19,290 nucleotides of DNA from Conidiobolus incongruus B7586. Its lineage: Eukaryota; Entomophthoromycota; Entomophthoromycetes; Entomophthorales; Conidiobolaceae. Numbering within the stretch: the first letter of the stretch is position 1; every line of letters begins with the position of its first letter. A program made the position numbers and the translations under genes. Location: assembly GCA_000697335.1 (NCBI GenBank), contig JNEM01013047.1, positions 1 to 19,290 of the forward strand, given 5' to 3'. Of this stretch, positions 1-10,623 are shown in pieces. The notes below the pieces were generated by a model, which saw only the letters and a program-made list of their open reading frames with translations, did not search any database and had not been told where the DNA came from.

Positions 1-2464
1 AATAAATAATTATTATTTTTATTTCATAATTAATTTAGGCTCTATATACCAAATTAACTTTGGAGAAATTGAACAAAAAAGCTAATAAAATTATTTTGAA
101 ATATAAATTTCATAGATATGATCAGTTAGTTAAGAAATAATTTAAATATATTAAAATATAAATGAAATTTAATTTTATACGTATTATAACTAATTTAATT
201 ATAGATTTAAGAATATTATCATTATTTATAATCTTTGTTCTTATGTAAATTAATCAAATATAAAATTATTAAATACCTTGTATAGTTTAATAATTAAAGT
301 TAGATATTCAAATGAAAATAGTAAATGTGTATATTTAGTAAATAGATAATATTAAATAATATTAATGATTATATCAAAAATCTATAAAAATATCAAAAAT
401 ATTAACTCACTTTTTTCAAATTTATGAACATTACTTATTTGCGTAAAAACACTAACTTAATTTAAAATATTTTCTGCTAGCAAGTTTTTAGAAATCTGAT
501 ATAAAGAAAATAAGGTTTAAAATATAAGCATAGTAAGGATTGAATTTAACTTGAATAAATAATAATATCATTTAATAGTTGTAATTGTTAAACTTCTAAA
601 AAATTAAAAACGTATTTAAATCCTCATACTTAGCTTTTATATTAAAATTATTCATAGATTAGAATTTTAATTTTTCATAGAGGATTTATATTGAATATAA
701 ATTTTTTCAATCATAAAATATTAAATATAAAAACAAATATATATTCTTTATTAAAAAAAATCTCTTTTTTCTTTTATTGAATAAAATATTTGGAACTAAA
801 TATAAGATCTTAAAAAAATAATAAAATTTGAAATTTTAACTTTGAGAAATTATTAATAATAATTCAAATATTTACTTATAATTTCAAGTATGTAAAAATA
901 ATATTCAAAATTTATAAAATTATATGATTAAATGATGAAGTATTACCACAAAGAATAATTTTATGAAAATAATAAGCTAATTAAGATATTAATTACAATA
1001 TTTATAATACTATATTTAGAATAAGTTAGGTATATATAAAGAAAAATCTAAATTACCTAATTCAAGCTTTGTTAAATTTAATATTTGTTTGGTAATGAGT
1101 ATAGCAAAAATAACTCAATTATTAACTAATACTAATTGTTATTTTAAATTTTATATTTCAAAATTAATTTCTAATATAATAAATTAATAAATTAATAAAT
1201 TTAAATGATAAATTTTATTAATAATACTTTTGAATTTTTAATTACCAATTAATGAGAATAATTTTAAATATATATATATATTGAGCTATTTTAAAGATTG
1301 TACCATATTTGATGAATATGGAACTAAATTGAATAAATTTAGCTAATTATAAAATCGGAATTCTTGATTAAAATCTTAGTAAATGCGGTAATTTAAGTAT
1401 TTTATCATCTATCTAAAAACTTGGAAAATTATTCAATAAGTAATATTACTGATAATATATTGAACTCATATATGATTTACAGTGTGTGTAATTATGAAAT
1501 TATTTCATAGTAATTTGCAATTAGGGTAATATTATTCAAGTATTCAAAACTAAATAATTTAATATTACAAGGTTTAATAAAATAACAAATAGAATAAAAT
1601 ACAAAATATAGCTCTAGGTATCGAAATGGTAAATATAAATATATTTTATTAAAGTAATAAGACCTAAGCTTATTTTATCAAGTGTATTTTAGTAATTTAG
1701 GCTAAGTGTTTTTTGGATATAATGTTAGAATGTTAAATTCTTAAAAAATTATTTCAAAGATATTTTGGATATAATAAAACTAAATTATAGTATTTTATTA
1801 AATTTTAGTTAAAATATTTCAATTTAATATGAAATCATAATACTTTAATTTTAAAATATTGATATTAATTTTAAATTATTTACTAAATATCAATAAAGCT
1901 AAAATATTTGATTTATAAAAATAGATATATGGATATAAAGTATTGATGTGATATATATATTGAGAATATTTTCCTTTATATAATTAGGTAATCATTTATT
2001 AGTTAATATTCGTTAAATTTTTTAATGGCTTAAATTCCAATATTTTCTTATAATTAATTTCCGAAATTAATATTAAATCAAGATATCCAAGTTTTTAACG
2101 GTTAAATATTTATTGAATATAACTAAATCTTACTTGAATAATTTGATAATATATCAAATAGTTGGTGGGTTGATTATTATTCAATATTGCTTTTTATTAA
2201 CAACTTAAATATAAAAATACTTTGAACTTTACCTTATTAAGGAATTGATCGAATTAATAATATTTGCTTTACTAATTTATCAACAAATACTAACTAAAAA
2301 TCCTTTCTAGTAATATGGGCGATCATTTACATTTGAAATTAATAGGGTGGGTATTTAGAATAAAATATCCTAATATCCGATTTCAATAAAAATTATATTC
2401 CTTACTTTCAATTAATTTATTTATATATACCTCGTATTTCATACTTTCAACTTTATTCCAAACA
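1..2464. other. Gene-free AT-rich spacer
   Basis: I see no coding region, tRNA or rRNA here on either strand. Stops are dense in all frames, and the composition is almost pure A/T with scattered homopolymer runs and short tandem stretches, such as an AATAAATT-like unit repeated about three times near 1178-1200. CpG is rare but present (around 179, 440, 1355, 1386, 2009, 2062, 2099 and 2320), which separates this spacer from the CpG-free insert at 10624-11949. The last 50 bases hold a TATA-like run just before the tyrosinase start. Confidence 0.7.
2421..2430 (+). promoter_or_regulatory. TATA-like element upstream of the tyrosinase gene
   Basis: A TTATATATAC run lies about 35 nt before the tyrosinase ATG and is followed by a pyrimidine-rich stretch (CTTTCAACTTTATTCC) that could hold the transcription start. 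The position is plausible for a TATA box with a very short 5' leader. Such runs are common in DNA this AT-rich, so the call rests on position only. Confidence 0.3.
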
Positions 2465-3814
2465 ATGAAGTGGTTCAATAGTTTTGGGTTAATAGGCTTA
2501 CTGATTGTTGGATCATCAACAGTCATCTCAACAGAGCTGGACAATAATTATGCTTTTCTTCAAAGAAGAGCCGAATTGGCCAAAGCAGCAACTACAAAAA
2601 CCACTGCTGAGAATGCGACTGCAGCTGGTTGTACACCTATTGTCAGAAAAGAGATCCATCAGTTATCTGATGATGAGTTGGAGAAATTTCACAAAGCAAT
2701 TGAACAAGTAAAAGATTCGGGTATATATGCTGATTTATGTAGAATCCATTTGGATAGCGTCGATTTCGCGCACGGTACACAATATTTCTTGCCATGGCAT
2801 AGAGAGATCATCTTCAGGTTGGAAAAAGCGCTCAGAGAAATAGACTCAAGCATCGCTTTACCTTATTGGGACTGGTCTCTTGAGTCTCAAAGTCCAGAAT
2901 CTAGTATTGTTTTCACTAGTAAATATTTTGGAGGGAATGGCCGGGGAGGCTGCATCGGTGGCAGGTACGGAAACTCTGGAATGGGATGTGTGAGGCGTGA
3001 TTTTGATCAGGGGAATAGCATGGGAGCATTTGCTGCTCCTGAACTGCTGAACAACATTCTTCGCGCCCGCAGTTTCAATGAGTTTTGGAATCGTATTGAA
3101 TCCTCACCTCATGGTAATGTTCACAATAACATCGGAGGAGATATGGCCACAATGAGTAGCTGTAAAGACATTTTTTTCTACTTGCATCACGCATTTATTG
3201 ATAAATTGTGGTGGCTATGGCAGAGTAGCAACTCGGATAACCTCATGGATTTTTCAGGAAGTTTAGGCTCAAATCTCCAACCTTTTGGAAAAAGTGTAAG
3301 AGCAGCCATGGATATCAACGACGACTCCTATTGTTACTCATATTCAAGCTATGGACTTGTTCGTGCTGCTTCTAGAATCAATAGAAGAGCTGATGATGGA
3401 TCTGAACAGAGCTCAGATATCCAAGCTGCATCTGTTTCTAAAGCTGATGCATCCGCAGATACCGGTCTTGTAAGTGCTGAAAATGAAGAAAATACTTCTA
3501 AGCCAGAGCTTCAATCTTCAAGTGTTACTGAGAATAACGAAGCAAGTGAATATTTGGTTGACCCGTACGATCGAGAGAATGAGTATAAGCTTAGAGCTCC
3601 TAACCCACTACCCGATAGCTACTTGAATATGGCCAAGCTTGACATTCCTAAAGTTCGTAAATATGAAGCAGAAGATCGTCAGACTATTATTGATTTGAAT
3701 AAGAAGGAAGACTACGTTTCACCAGTTGCTTTATCTCGCAAAGAAGCCACCATTAAGAATCTAGTGAAAGGGATCTATTCACCACTTCACAGCGTATTGA
3801 GTATATTTAAATAA
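2465..3814 (+). CDS. Secreted tyrosinase (type-3 copper oxidase) with long C-terminal tail
   Basis: 449 codons, one exon, TAA stop, with AATAAA at 3935-3940. Family role: oxidation of monophenols and o-diphenols to o-quinones, as in melanin formation. Residues 1-22 form a signal peptide with hydrophobic core FGLIGLLIVG, so the product is secreted or vesicular. The CuA site is visible as H95, H103 and H112 (FAHGTQYFLPWHRE), followed by the conserved ALPYWDWS at 131-138. CuB has H216 and H220 (HGNVH) and the HHAFIDKLWW segment with H241/H242. The tyrosine-rich YCYSY at 289-293 probably closes the catalytic core, as YxY motifs do in fungal tyrosinases. Residues 300-449 are a charged, Ser/Glu-rich tail with a dibasic R307-R308 that could be a Kex2-type cut. 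Tails of this kind cover the active site in latent tyrosinases; that role is inferred here. All copper ligands are present, so it should be active. Confidence 0.93.
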   Translation: MKWFNSFGLIGLLIVGSSTVISTELDNNYAFLQRRAELAKAATTKTTAENATAAGCTPIVRKEIHQLSDDELEKFHKAIEQVKDSGIYADLCRIHLDSVDFAHGTQYFLPWHREIIFRLEKALREIDSSIALPYWDWSLESQSPESSIVFTSKYFGGNGRGGCIGGRYGNSGMGCVRRDFDQGNSMGAFAAPELLNNILRARSFNEFWNRIESSPHGNVHNNIGGDMATMSSCKDIFFYLHHAFIDKLWWLWQSSNSDNLMDFSGSLGSNLQPFGKSVRAAMDINDDSYCYSYSSYGLVRAASRINRRADDGSEQSSDIQAASVSKADASADTGLVSAENEENTSKPELQSSSVTENNEASEYLVDPYDRENEYKLRAPNPLPDSYLNMAKLDIPKVRKYEAEDRQTIIDLNKKEDYVSPVALSRKEATIKNLVKGIYSPLHSVLSIFK

Positions 3815-4046
3815 TTATTTACTAGGCATCTAATGATTTTTTGATTGGCTTATTACAAAACTAATTTAATTTAATTTAAACGTACGTTCACATTATATTT
3901 ATAAATCTACCCTATTTAATAACACATTTATTGAAATAAACATAATTTCACATTAAAATCCCATTATTTTATTATTCAAGATTAATATTACAGGAAATCA
4001 AAGAATATTATTAAATATATTATTAAAGATCAAAATTTATCTAAAT

Positions 4047-6733
4047 TCATTTTGAGTTAATTGCACTGGATGCATTTTGACGGAATCTTATTATTTTGTA
4101 AATGCTAGTAGTTAGATAATCTTCTCGGTAAGCCAAGTATGGATACGGTAATTAAGGGTCAATTCTACCAAGGATATCATCTCTGAACACTGAGGGCAAT
4201 GCTTCATGAATTTGGATTAATATATTCGAGTGCCCTCAGCATTACGAACCTTTCTGAAAGTTGGTGTATCTTAAGCATATTAATTACGATTTAAAATTTG
4301 GAAATGTCATTGAATAATAACATCCCATTACTAATACTAACAGTGTATCTCTTATAATAGTCAAGGAGATTTTGGTGGAAGATAGGACTCAGTTTGAGCA
4401 GAAAAGTTCTCATGTTTTCACTTTCAAGATGGTAGTGAGCGCTACCACACATTTTAATTAATACTTCAACAGGTCTCAAATAGAAATCAGCTGCAAATGC
4501 CAAGAAATCAAAATCTTGATCACTAGGCTTAGAGTTGATAGGCTTCTGGTATCGTAAAATGTTTATAATCAATCCAGAGAAACTGCACAATTCAGATTGC
4601 AATAGAAAAGTAATCTTTTCTTCAATTTTAGAAATGAAATCATTTTTGTAAATGGCCATCATTCGATAAGCAGGAGGTGAACGGATCATAAGCGGAAGAA
4701 CACAATTTTGGAAATATTTTTGTACCAATTGAACGATATGCGATGAAAAAGCTACAATCATGAATGTTTTAGCAAATTTAGGTTCAACCTTAAGATCTCT
4801 TAACCTCAACTCATGTTCATATGAATGGTGGATAGAATGTAACAATCCATTGCTTAAATGATCAGTTAAACTCTTGAACAATTCGATGGTGAACATAATT
4901 CTGCGCACCTTCCCAGTACTTCAGCATGAATTTCAAGGAGTTTCAATAAAAGTTGAATTTGAGGTGAGATATGGAATTCATTTTCATTGTCATCATGTTT
5001 AGAAGACTAGTTCCGAAGTAACTACCGCGCTTAGTTGGAGTTCCAGAATTCAAGGGTCAGTAAAAGAAGCAAGATTAGAATTTGTAGTTGTATCTCCCTG
5101 ATTCAGTAAGTTACTGTTGATTAAATTGGTATTGATTTTTTCAGCAACTCGAGTATACATATATTGCTTACTATTACTCTTTTTACTCAACTTTTGCGAT
5201 TGAGTGATAAATGGCTCAGTAATACTAGTGAAGGTATTTTTAACAAAATCAGTTTTTAGATTCATGTACATTGAATTGTCCAAATAAGATACAAATAAAT
5301 CTTCCATACATTGGTCTAAAGTGATTGATAAAGAGGTGTGGGTGTCGTGTACTTGATTGGCAACTACTGAGGTAGTTTGATTAGCCATCTGCCTCTTAAT
5401 TGTAGGGAATATTGTTTCCTGGTCGAATTGTTTTAGATTATGAACCAAACTTGAGACACATGAGTTAGCAGTTGACAAAGTGAGGAGATAATTCAAACTT
5501 GATAATTCTCTTGCTTGGTCAAGTAAACCTTCTGAATAAGTTTGAACTAATTGAACAAACATTCTTTTTAAAAATGATTGTAAAACGAAAAGAGAATTGG
5601 GAAATACTTGAGAGATGACTTCTCATTCCTTGGCAACCACTGAACGGATTTCATCACAAAGCTTTACCATCAAGGATCAGGACCAGAGGGGTGAAACAAA
5701 GGATCTGATTTAGATGTGGAATCGCTCGATATACTGAAATCCATACGATATGTAGATTCCTTCACCTTTCTCTTAGAATAGAAGAATTCATGTTGATTTA
5801 CATTAGTTTGAACATATGAGTTACCATCATTGAAATTGAGTAAAGTTTTTGAGCATCTCTAAATATTAGAATTAGAAATTAATTTGTTTAACAAGTTCAA
5901 ATATATTTAGGGTCACTCCAGCAATATTCTCATTTTTATAAGCTTGATCTAATGTTTCTAATAAATCAGTTTCAAGTTTTTCACAATATTTTTGAATATT
6001 TGCATTGATCTAAAAGGAAAATATCATGTTAAAACCAGGAAAAAAAAAATTGAATGAAATTAATTAACTTACAGTACTAGTATTAGGAACATCAAGTTAT
6101 TTAGCAATACTAGTAAGTCTTGTTGTAATAATGGCTGTCTTGAAATTGATTGAATTATCATCAATGTATAAATATACTTGATATTGACCCTCTGCACCTC
6201 TTTGAAGTCTCATTTCTTCCACTTGAGCACATTGACCAGTACCAAGTTCGTTAAAATATTTGAATTAATCCTGAGTTTGAGCAGCTCTAGAAAGTTGTTT
6301 ATGGGTAGTTTCCAACTGTTCACCAATTCTCACAGCTTCATGCTCTACTTTATTAATACAGTTTTATAATAAGTTGGAAGAATCTTGAACTTGCTAAAAC
6401 TGAAAATTAAATAATTTGATGAACACTCAAAAAATTTAATTAAAAGTCAATATTTAATTTTTTTAATATTTTCTGAGGTTGTTCAGCTTATTGAGAAGCA
6501 ACTTCTGACTCGTTGATTTTTTGTGGAATTTTAGATTTTAAACTTAATAGATTCTATAAAGTGTATTCAAAAGAATGAATAAAAGGCCTAGAATCAAATT
6601 CTATATTTCAAACAAAATAGTATGATTTTAAAGTATGAAATAATAGATGTTATCTAACAAATAAGTCATTCCTTATTTATTCTACAATTGTACTAAATAA
6701 ACCATCGATAAACGAAAGGGAGTCAAAAGAATT
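4047..6733 (-). pseudogene. SEC10: Decayed exocyst subunit gene (SEC10/EXOC5)
   Basis: Sec10 is a core subunit of the exocyst, which tethers secretory vesicles at the plasma membrane. Pieces align in order along the family: an N-terminal FDSRPFIHSFEYTL exon at 6600, then GEQLETTHKQLSRAAQTQD, TLLNFNDG, EDLFVSYLDNS, LQLSAVVTSE, LLLKLLEIHAEVLGRC, RRIMFT, TFLLKLSPIFHQNLLDYY, and the C-terminal DDILGRID and LAYREDYL. Introns are still recognisable with GT/AG ends: 6072-6010, 5916-5859 and one ending at 6601. Against this, the frame is broken by about ten in-frame stops of all three kinds (for example TAA at the end of ISKF near 4291 and TGA after TDP near 5050) and about four frameshifts (for example near 5018, 4903 and 4180). 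Two stretches stay open long enough to look like genes, 4291-4908 and 5050-5562, but they are pieces of this one gene. The first exon was not found. Neighbouring genes are clean, which argues against a recoded stop or poor sequence. Confidence 0.88.
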
Positions 6734-7355
6734 CTAAATCAAATGTAAATAATAATGTATTAAAATTTGTAAAGAGTACATAAAAATGATTTAAAGTTAA
6801 TTGATCGGATAAGTTTTATCACTAAAATTAAGTTTTACATCTCCATTATTACACAATATTTGCATTATTTATTCAGACCATTTATCATTGTTCCACTTAG
6901 GTTTGTAGTTTAAAAAAATCAATATTTAAATTTAAATAATGGGATCAAAATTTATATGTGACAGTGAATTTTAAATATTGATTCATTCAATATAGTTTAT
7001 ATTGTATGATAACATATTATCAAATAATAAAGTGTTAAAATAATGCATGTTACCGATTTTTAATGAAAATTTAATTTACACTTAATATTATTATAGATAT
7101 ATTCAGCTTCTAATTAAATTTGATATTCCTTGGAAATAAATTAAATAATATTCAATAATTTAGAACACAATTCACAAAAAATAACCATTAAGAAATAAAA
7201 TTTAAATGCTATTGTAATTGACATATTTAAAATTAAGGCATTAAAAACACTCTCAAAATTAGATTAGTTTAAAATAATTATAAATACGTTTATTCTATTT
7301 CTATAAAACCTAATAATATTGACTAAAGTAGGTTATTGCTTACATATGATCCATT
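6734..7355. other. Spacer between rok1 and the sec10 remnant
   Basis: AT-rich, with no intact coding region. The missing first exon of the sec10 remnant should lie in its lower part if it survives, but I could not identify it. On the minus strand an AATAAA (complement of 7289-7294) lies about 62 nt after the rok1 stop and is a reasonable poly(A) signal for that gene. Confidence 0.5.
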
Positions 7356-9301
7356 CTAATTGGAAGTTTCGGATTTCTTTTTATCGGACTTGTTTTTAGA
7401 GTGTCTGATTAAGGCTCTATAATAAATTAGGTTAATATAACGAGAAAAACTAAAAAATATTGAATTACTTTTTCTTATTAATTTGTTTTTTAACAAATTT
7501 GGGTAGTGCTGAAATGGTTTTACGTTCAACTGGTTTTTTCTTTAATTGTTTTTTGAGTTTAGCACTAAAATAGGAATACATTAATAACCAAAAATAATAT
7601 GTGATATAAATAAATCTTACCTTGGTTTCTTGAGTTCTAGCATCCATTCTGGAACTTCACATCCAGATTGTCTCATAACGTTGACAATTGCTCTCAAAAA
7701 GTCAGCATCTTGATCTGTGAAGAAGGTCACAGCTTCACCTTTTCTACCAGCACGACCTGTACGACCGATACGATGGACATAAGATTGGATGGTTTGAGGG
7801 AAATCGTAGTTGATGACTAAATTGACGCCTTTAAAATCAATACCACGAGCCATTAACTCGGTACAAATAAGAACCCAAATTTTTCCTTGTTTGAAATTTG
7901 TAATAATTTGACCTCTTTGAGCCTGTGTTCTTTCTGAGTGGATTACATCAACATTAATCTGATCATAAACTAATTCATGGAATAGTTCTTTCGCCCTTTC
8001 GATAGATTGAACGAAAACTAATACTGGAGGTTGAATTCCTTTACTTATCATTTGTCTCATAGCAACTAATTTGCCTGATTCTTGACCTACATAAACCAAT
8101 TCCTGCTTAATTAATTGAGTGACAGAGTTTTTGTTTCCAATAACAATTCTCGCAGGGTCATGTAAAATTGAATTGGCCAATTGTTCAACAACGTCTGGGA
8201 GAGTAGCGCTAAAGAGCCCCTTCTTGAGTTTAGAGTGAGAACAAGCAGAGATGATATCGTCAATTTGTTCAACAAAACCAGGTTCAAAAAGTTTATCGGC
8301 TTCATCAAATATTAAATATTGTACATTGCTTAAATCGATCAATTCGCCCTGAATAGCTTGAACAAGACGTAAAGGAGTAGTCACTAATACGTCGAATTTG
8401 GGTCGGTTGGTTGGATCTTGTTTCAAAGCAGCAGAAGTTGCTTTATTCAAGAAGTGGATTTTGAATTTAGTAAATTTGGTAATTCTTTCAAATTGATCAT
8501 GGATTTGTTGAGCCAATTCTCTGGTTGGAGACACGATTAAAGCACGATAACCGATTTTAGAGGGTTTTTGAAGTTTTGCAATGATGGGAATGGCAAATGA
8601 CAGCGTTTTACCAGTACCTGTAGGCGCGCAGGCCATAATATCGCGATCAGCGAGGATAGTCGGGATAGATTGCATCTGAATTGGAGTTAAATTGTTAAAA
8701 TTTAATTGTGGAAGATTCTTTTTTAAGAAATCTGGTATGTCATCTCTAGCAAATATCATTAATATGTAAAAAAAAGAATATTATTATTAATATATACCTT
8801 TGGAGCAATACATCAATATGATTAATAGGGAATGGAATATCATTGCCATACACGTGAATCTTTTTCTTTTTTCTAAAATTTTTAGCTCTATTTTCGGTTT
8901 CAATAGGTGCTATTTCGTCTATTCAAACATTTAATATATTGTATATTAATTTTATCTTAGCATAAATACCTTGTTGGTCATCTTCATTATCGTCCTCTTC
9001 ATCCTCTTCATCCTCTTCATTTTCATTAACCTCATCCTCTTCAACTTCTTTTTCAATTTTGGCCTTCTTATTGGAATGTTTATGAGTGTTGAAGAAGTCC
9101 AAGCCTTTAGGTAATTCTTGGTTTAATAAATCTTCACCGACTAACGTCTTATTGTTTTTATTGGGCTAAAAAATGTTATTATTCAATAATTTGATTAAAA
9201 TTTTCTAATTATTCAAAATTTACCACAAATTTATCAATATCTTTTTTAAATTTTTGTTTATTGAAACTAGCTCCAGAACCCAAAGCGTAAAATAGATCCA
9301 T
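7356..9301 (-). CDS. ROK1: Rok1-type DEAD-box RNA helicase (DDX52 family), six exons
   Basis: Rok1 is a nucleolar ATP-dependent RNA helicase of the small-subunit processome, needed for early 18S pre-rRNA cleavages. Inferred exons: 9301-9224, 9165-8970, 8918-8798, 8745-7621, 7564-7469 and 7416-7356, total 1677 nt or 558 residues. All five introns (52-57 nt) have GT/AG ends and keep the frame. The long exon alone shows an ATG at 8759, but that lies inside intron 3. The start at 9301 gives MDLFYALGSGASF, the usual Rok1 N-terminus. Motifs: acidic linker 70-90, IHVYGNDIPFP, TPIQMQSIP, Walker A APTGTGKT (172-179), PTREL (205-209), DEAD (279-282), SAT (311-313), ARGID (431-435), HRIGRTGR (456-463). 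The SGCEVPEWMLELKKPSAK tail is typical of Rok1. Without the last splice the protein would stop at 7465 with 539 residues. All catalytic motifs are intact. Confidence 0.93.
8992..9042 (-). repeat. Coding simple repeat for the acidic linker of Rok1
   Basis: A 9-bp unit (CCTCTTCAT on the plus strand) repeats about five times with small changes. In the rok1 frame it encodes a Glu/Asp run (EEDEEDEEDDNEDD) between the N-terminal exon and the helicase core. Acidic, disordered linkers occur at this place in the family, and the repeat probably varies in length between strains. Confidence 0.75.
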
Positions 9302-9796
9302 TATGAAATATATTTATGTGAAAGACTAATGCTTGATGAAATTAGTATTGATTAAATTAAAAATTTAAAAATTAATATAAAACAATTGAATTTATTAAAT
9401 TAGCTAAGGACAAAATTTGTTAATATAGAATTTATACTGTCAATCATTGATGATAAATATTATGGGATGTAGTTTATATCAATTATTTTTAAAATCATTT
9501 AAGGCAAAATATACTTATTATAATGTTACTTATATTTTCATTAATGCATTATTTTATATATTAAATTAGGTAAATATACACCAAAATTAATTATTTTTAT
9601 GAAAACTAAAGTTTTCATAGTGGAAAAAATTCATTTATATACGTATCATCATATTTTTTTTGTTTCGATTGTATTCAAATATTGTATATTCATCATATAT
9701 AAAAAATATGTATAATATAATTGCAACCAATCAAACTAGATAATTATTCTAAATATGGACCTTTATTAAAATTATTCTATAAATATATTGAATATA
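9302..9796. other. Spacer upstream of rok1
   Basis: AT-rich region between the rok1 start and the 3' end of the AFG2 remnant, both on the minus strand. It must contain the rok1 promoter, though no single element stands out. The only clear structure is a short perfect palindrome at 9598-9619, listed separately. Confidence 0.5.
9598..9619. repeat. 22-bp palindrome upstream of rok1
   Basis: Two perfect 10-bp arms, TATGAAAACT and AGTTTTCATA, flank a 2-base AA centre. It lies about 300 bp upstream of the rok1 ATG and 180 bp beyond the AFG2 remnant. It could be a binding site for a dimeric factor or a chance palindrome in AT-rich DNA. Confidence 0.55.
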
Positions 9797-10623
9797 TTAA
9801 ATTTGTTTCATGTCACTCCTTTGGCAATACTTTTGATAAAAATTAATTGTTTCGGGTGTAATCCTTTTCACAAGTCTCGACAAGGCTAATTCAAAATCTT
9901 GATAATTAAACTGCAGATATTATTGAATAAAGATAAGATGTATATATAAAATATTAACTACCTTGGAAGAATTTAAATCACGTTGAAAGGAATTCATTGC
10001 AGCTTCTTGGCATAGTGCTACCACTTCTGCTCCTGAGCATCCATCAGTCTAAATTTAAATAGCTTTGAGTAATGATTCAAAATTATTGAATACTTATAAA
10101 AATACCTTTTCGCATAAATAAGTGATATTGACATTATCATCAAATTATATTTTTCTACTTTGTTAAAAACTTCAACTCTAGCTTTAAAATTGGGTGGTCC
10201 TATATATAGGATGCGATACATTCTACCAGGTCTTAATAGGGCAGGATTCTTGTATATTTAATTAAATTTCAAAATTGGTCAAATATATAGCTGATTTATC
10301 ATGATATCAGGTCTATTGGTAGCTCCAACAACTGTAATGTTCATCAAAGAATCCAGACCATCCATTTTGATTAAAATTTGAGATAATACCCAATCTGATA
10401 CAAAGCTGCATTCACCTTCATTACCTCATTTAACAGTCAATGCATCCATTTCATCCTAAATAACTAATTCAATAAATAATAAAATTTCAAGTCTTGCTAT
10501 AAACTTACAAAAAATACAATTAACAGAGAAGCAGCTTTTGTTTTTCTGAAAACTTTTCTAACTGTTTTTTTAGATTCACCAACCCATTTATTGAAAAGCT
10601 AATATTACTTTGTAATTTAAATA

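Noticed and set aside
4190-4239. Inverted repeat CTGAGGGCA...TGCCCTCAG suggesting a structured RNA
   Set aside because: It lies inside the recognisable C-terminal coding part of the sec10 remnant (ALEYINPN and SVFRDD), so it is explained by old coding sequence. The pairing is probably chance.
4291-5562. Two separate small hypothetical genes (4291-4908 and 5050-5562, minus strand)
   Set aside because: Both are consecutive parts of one Sec10 protein, and the intervening stretch also reads as Sec10 in another frame (LLLKLLEIHAEVLGRC).
4047-6733. A variant genetic code in which TAA, TAG or TGA are read as amino acids
   Set aside because: All three stops occur inside sec10 with frameshifts as well, while the tyrosinase, rok1 and the 942-codon gene are free of in-frame stops and end normally.
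8745-8759. Start of the helicase at the ATG at 8759
   Set aside because: That ATG is inside a 52-nt intron. Upstream exons supply the conserved Rok1 N-terminus and the IHVYGNDIPFP segment.
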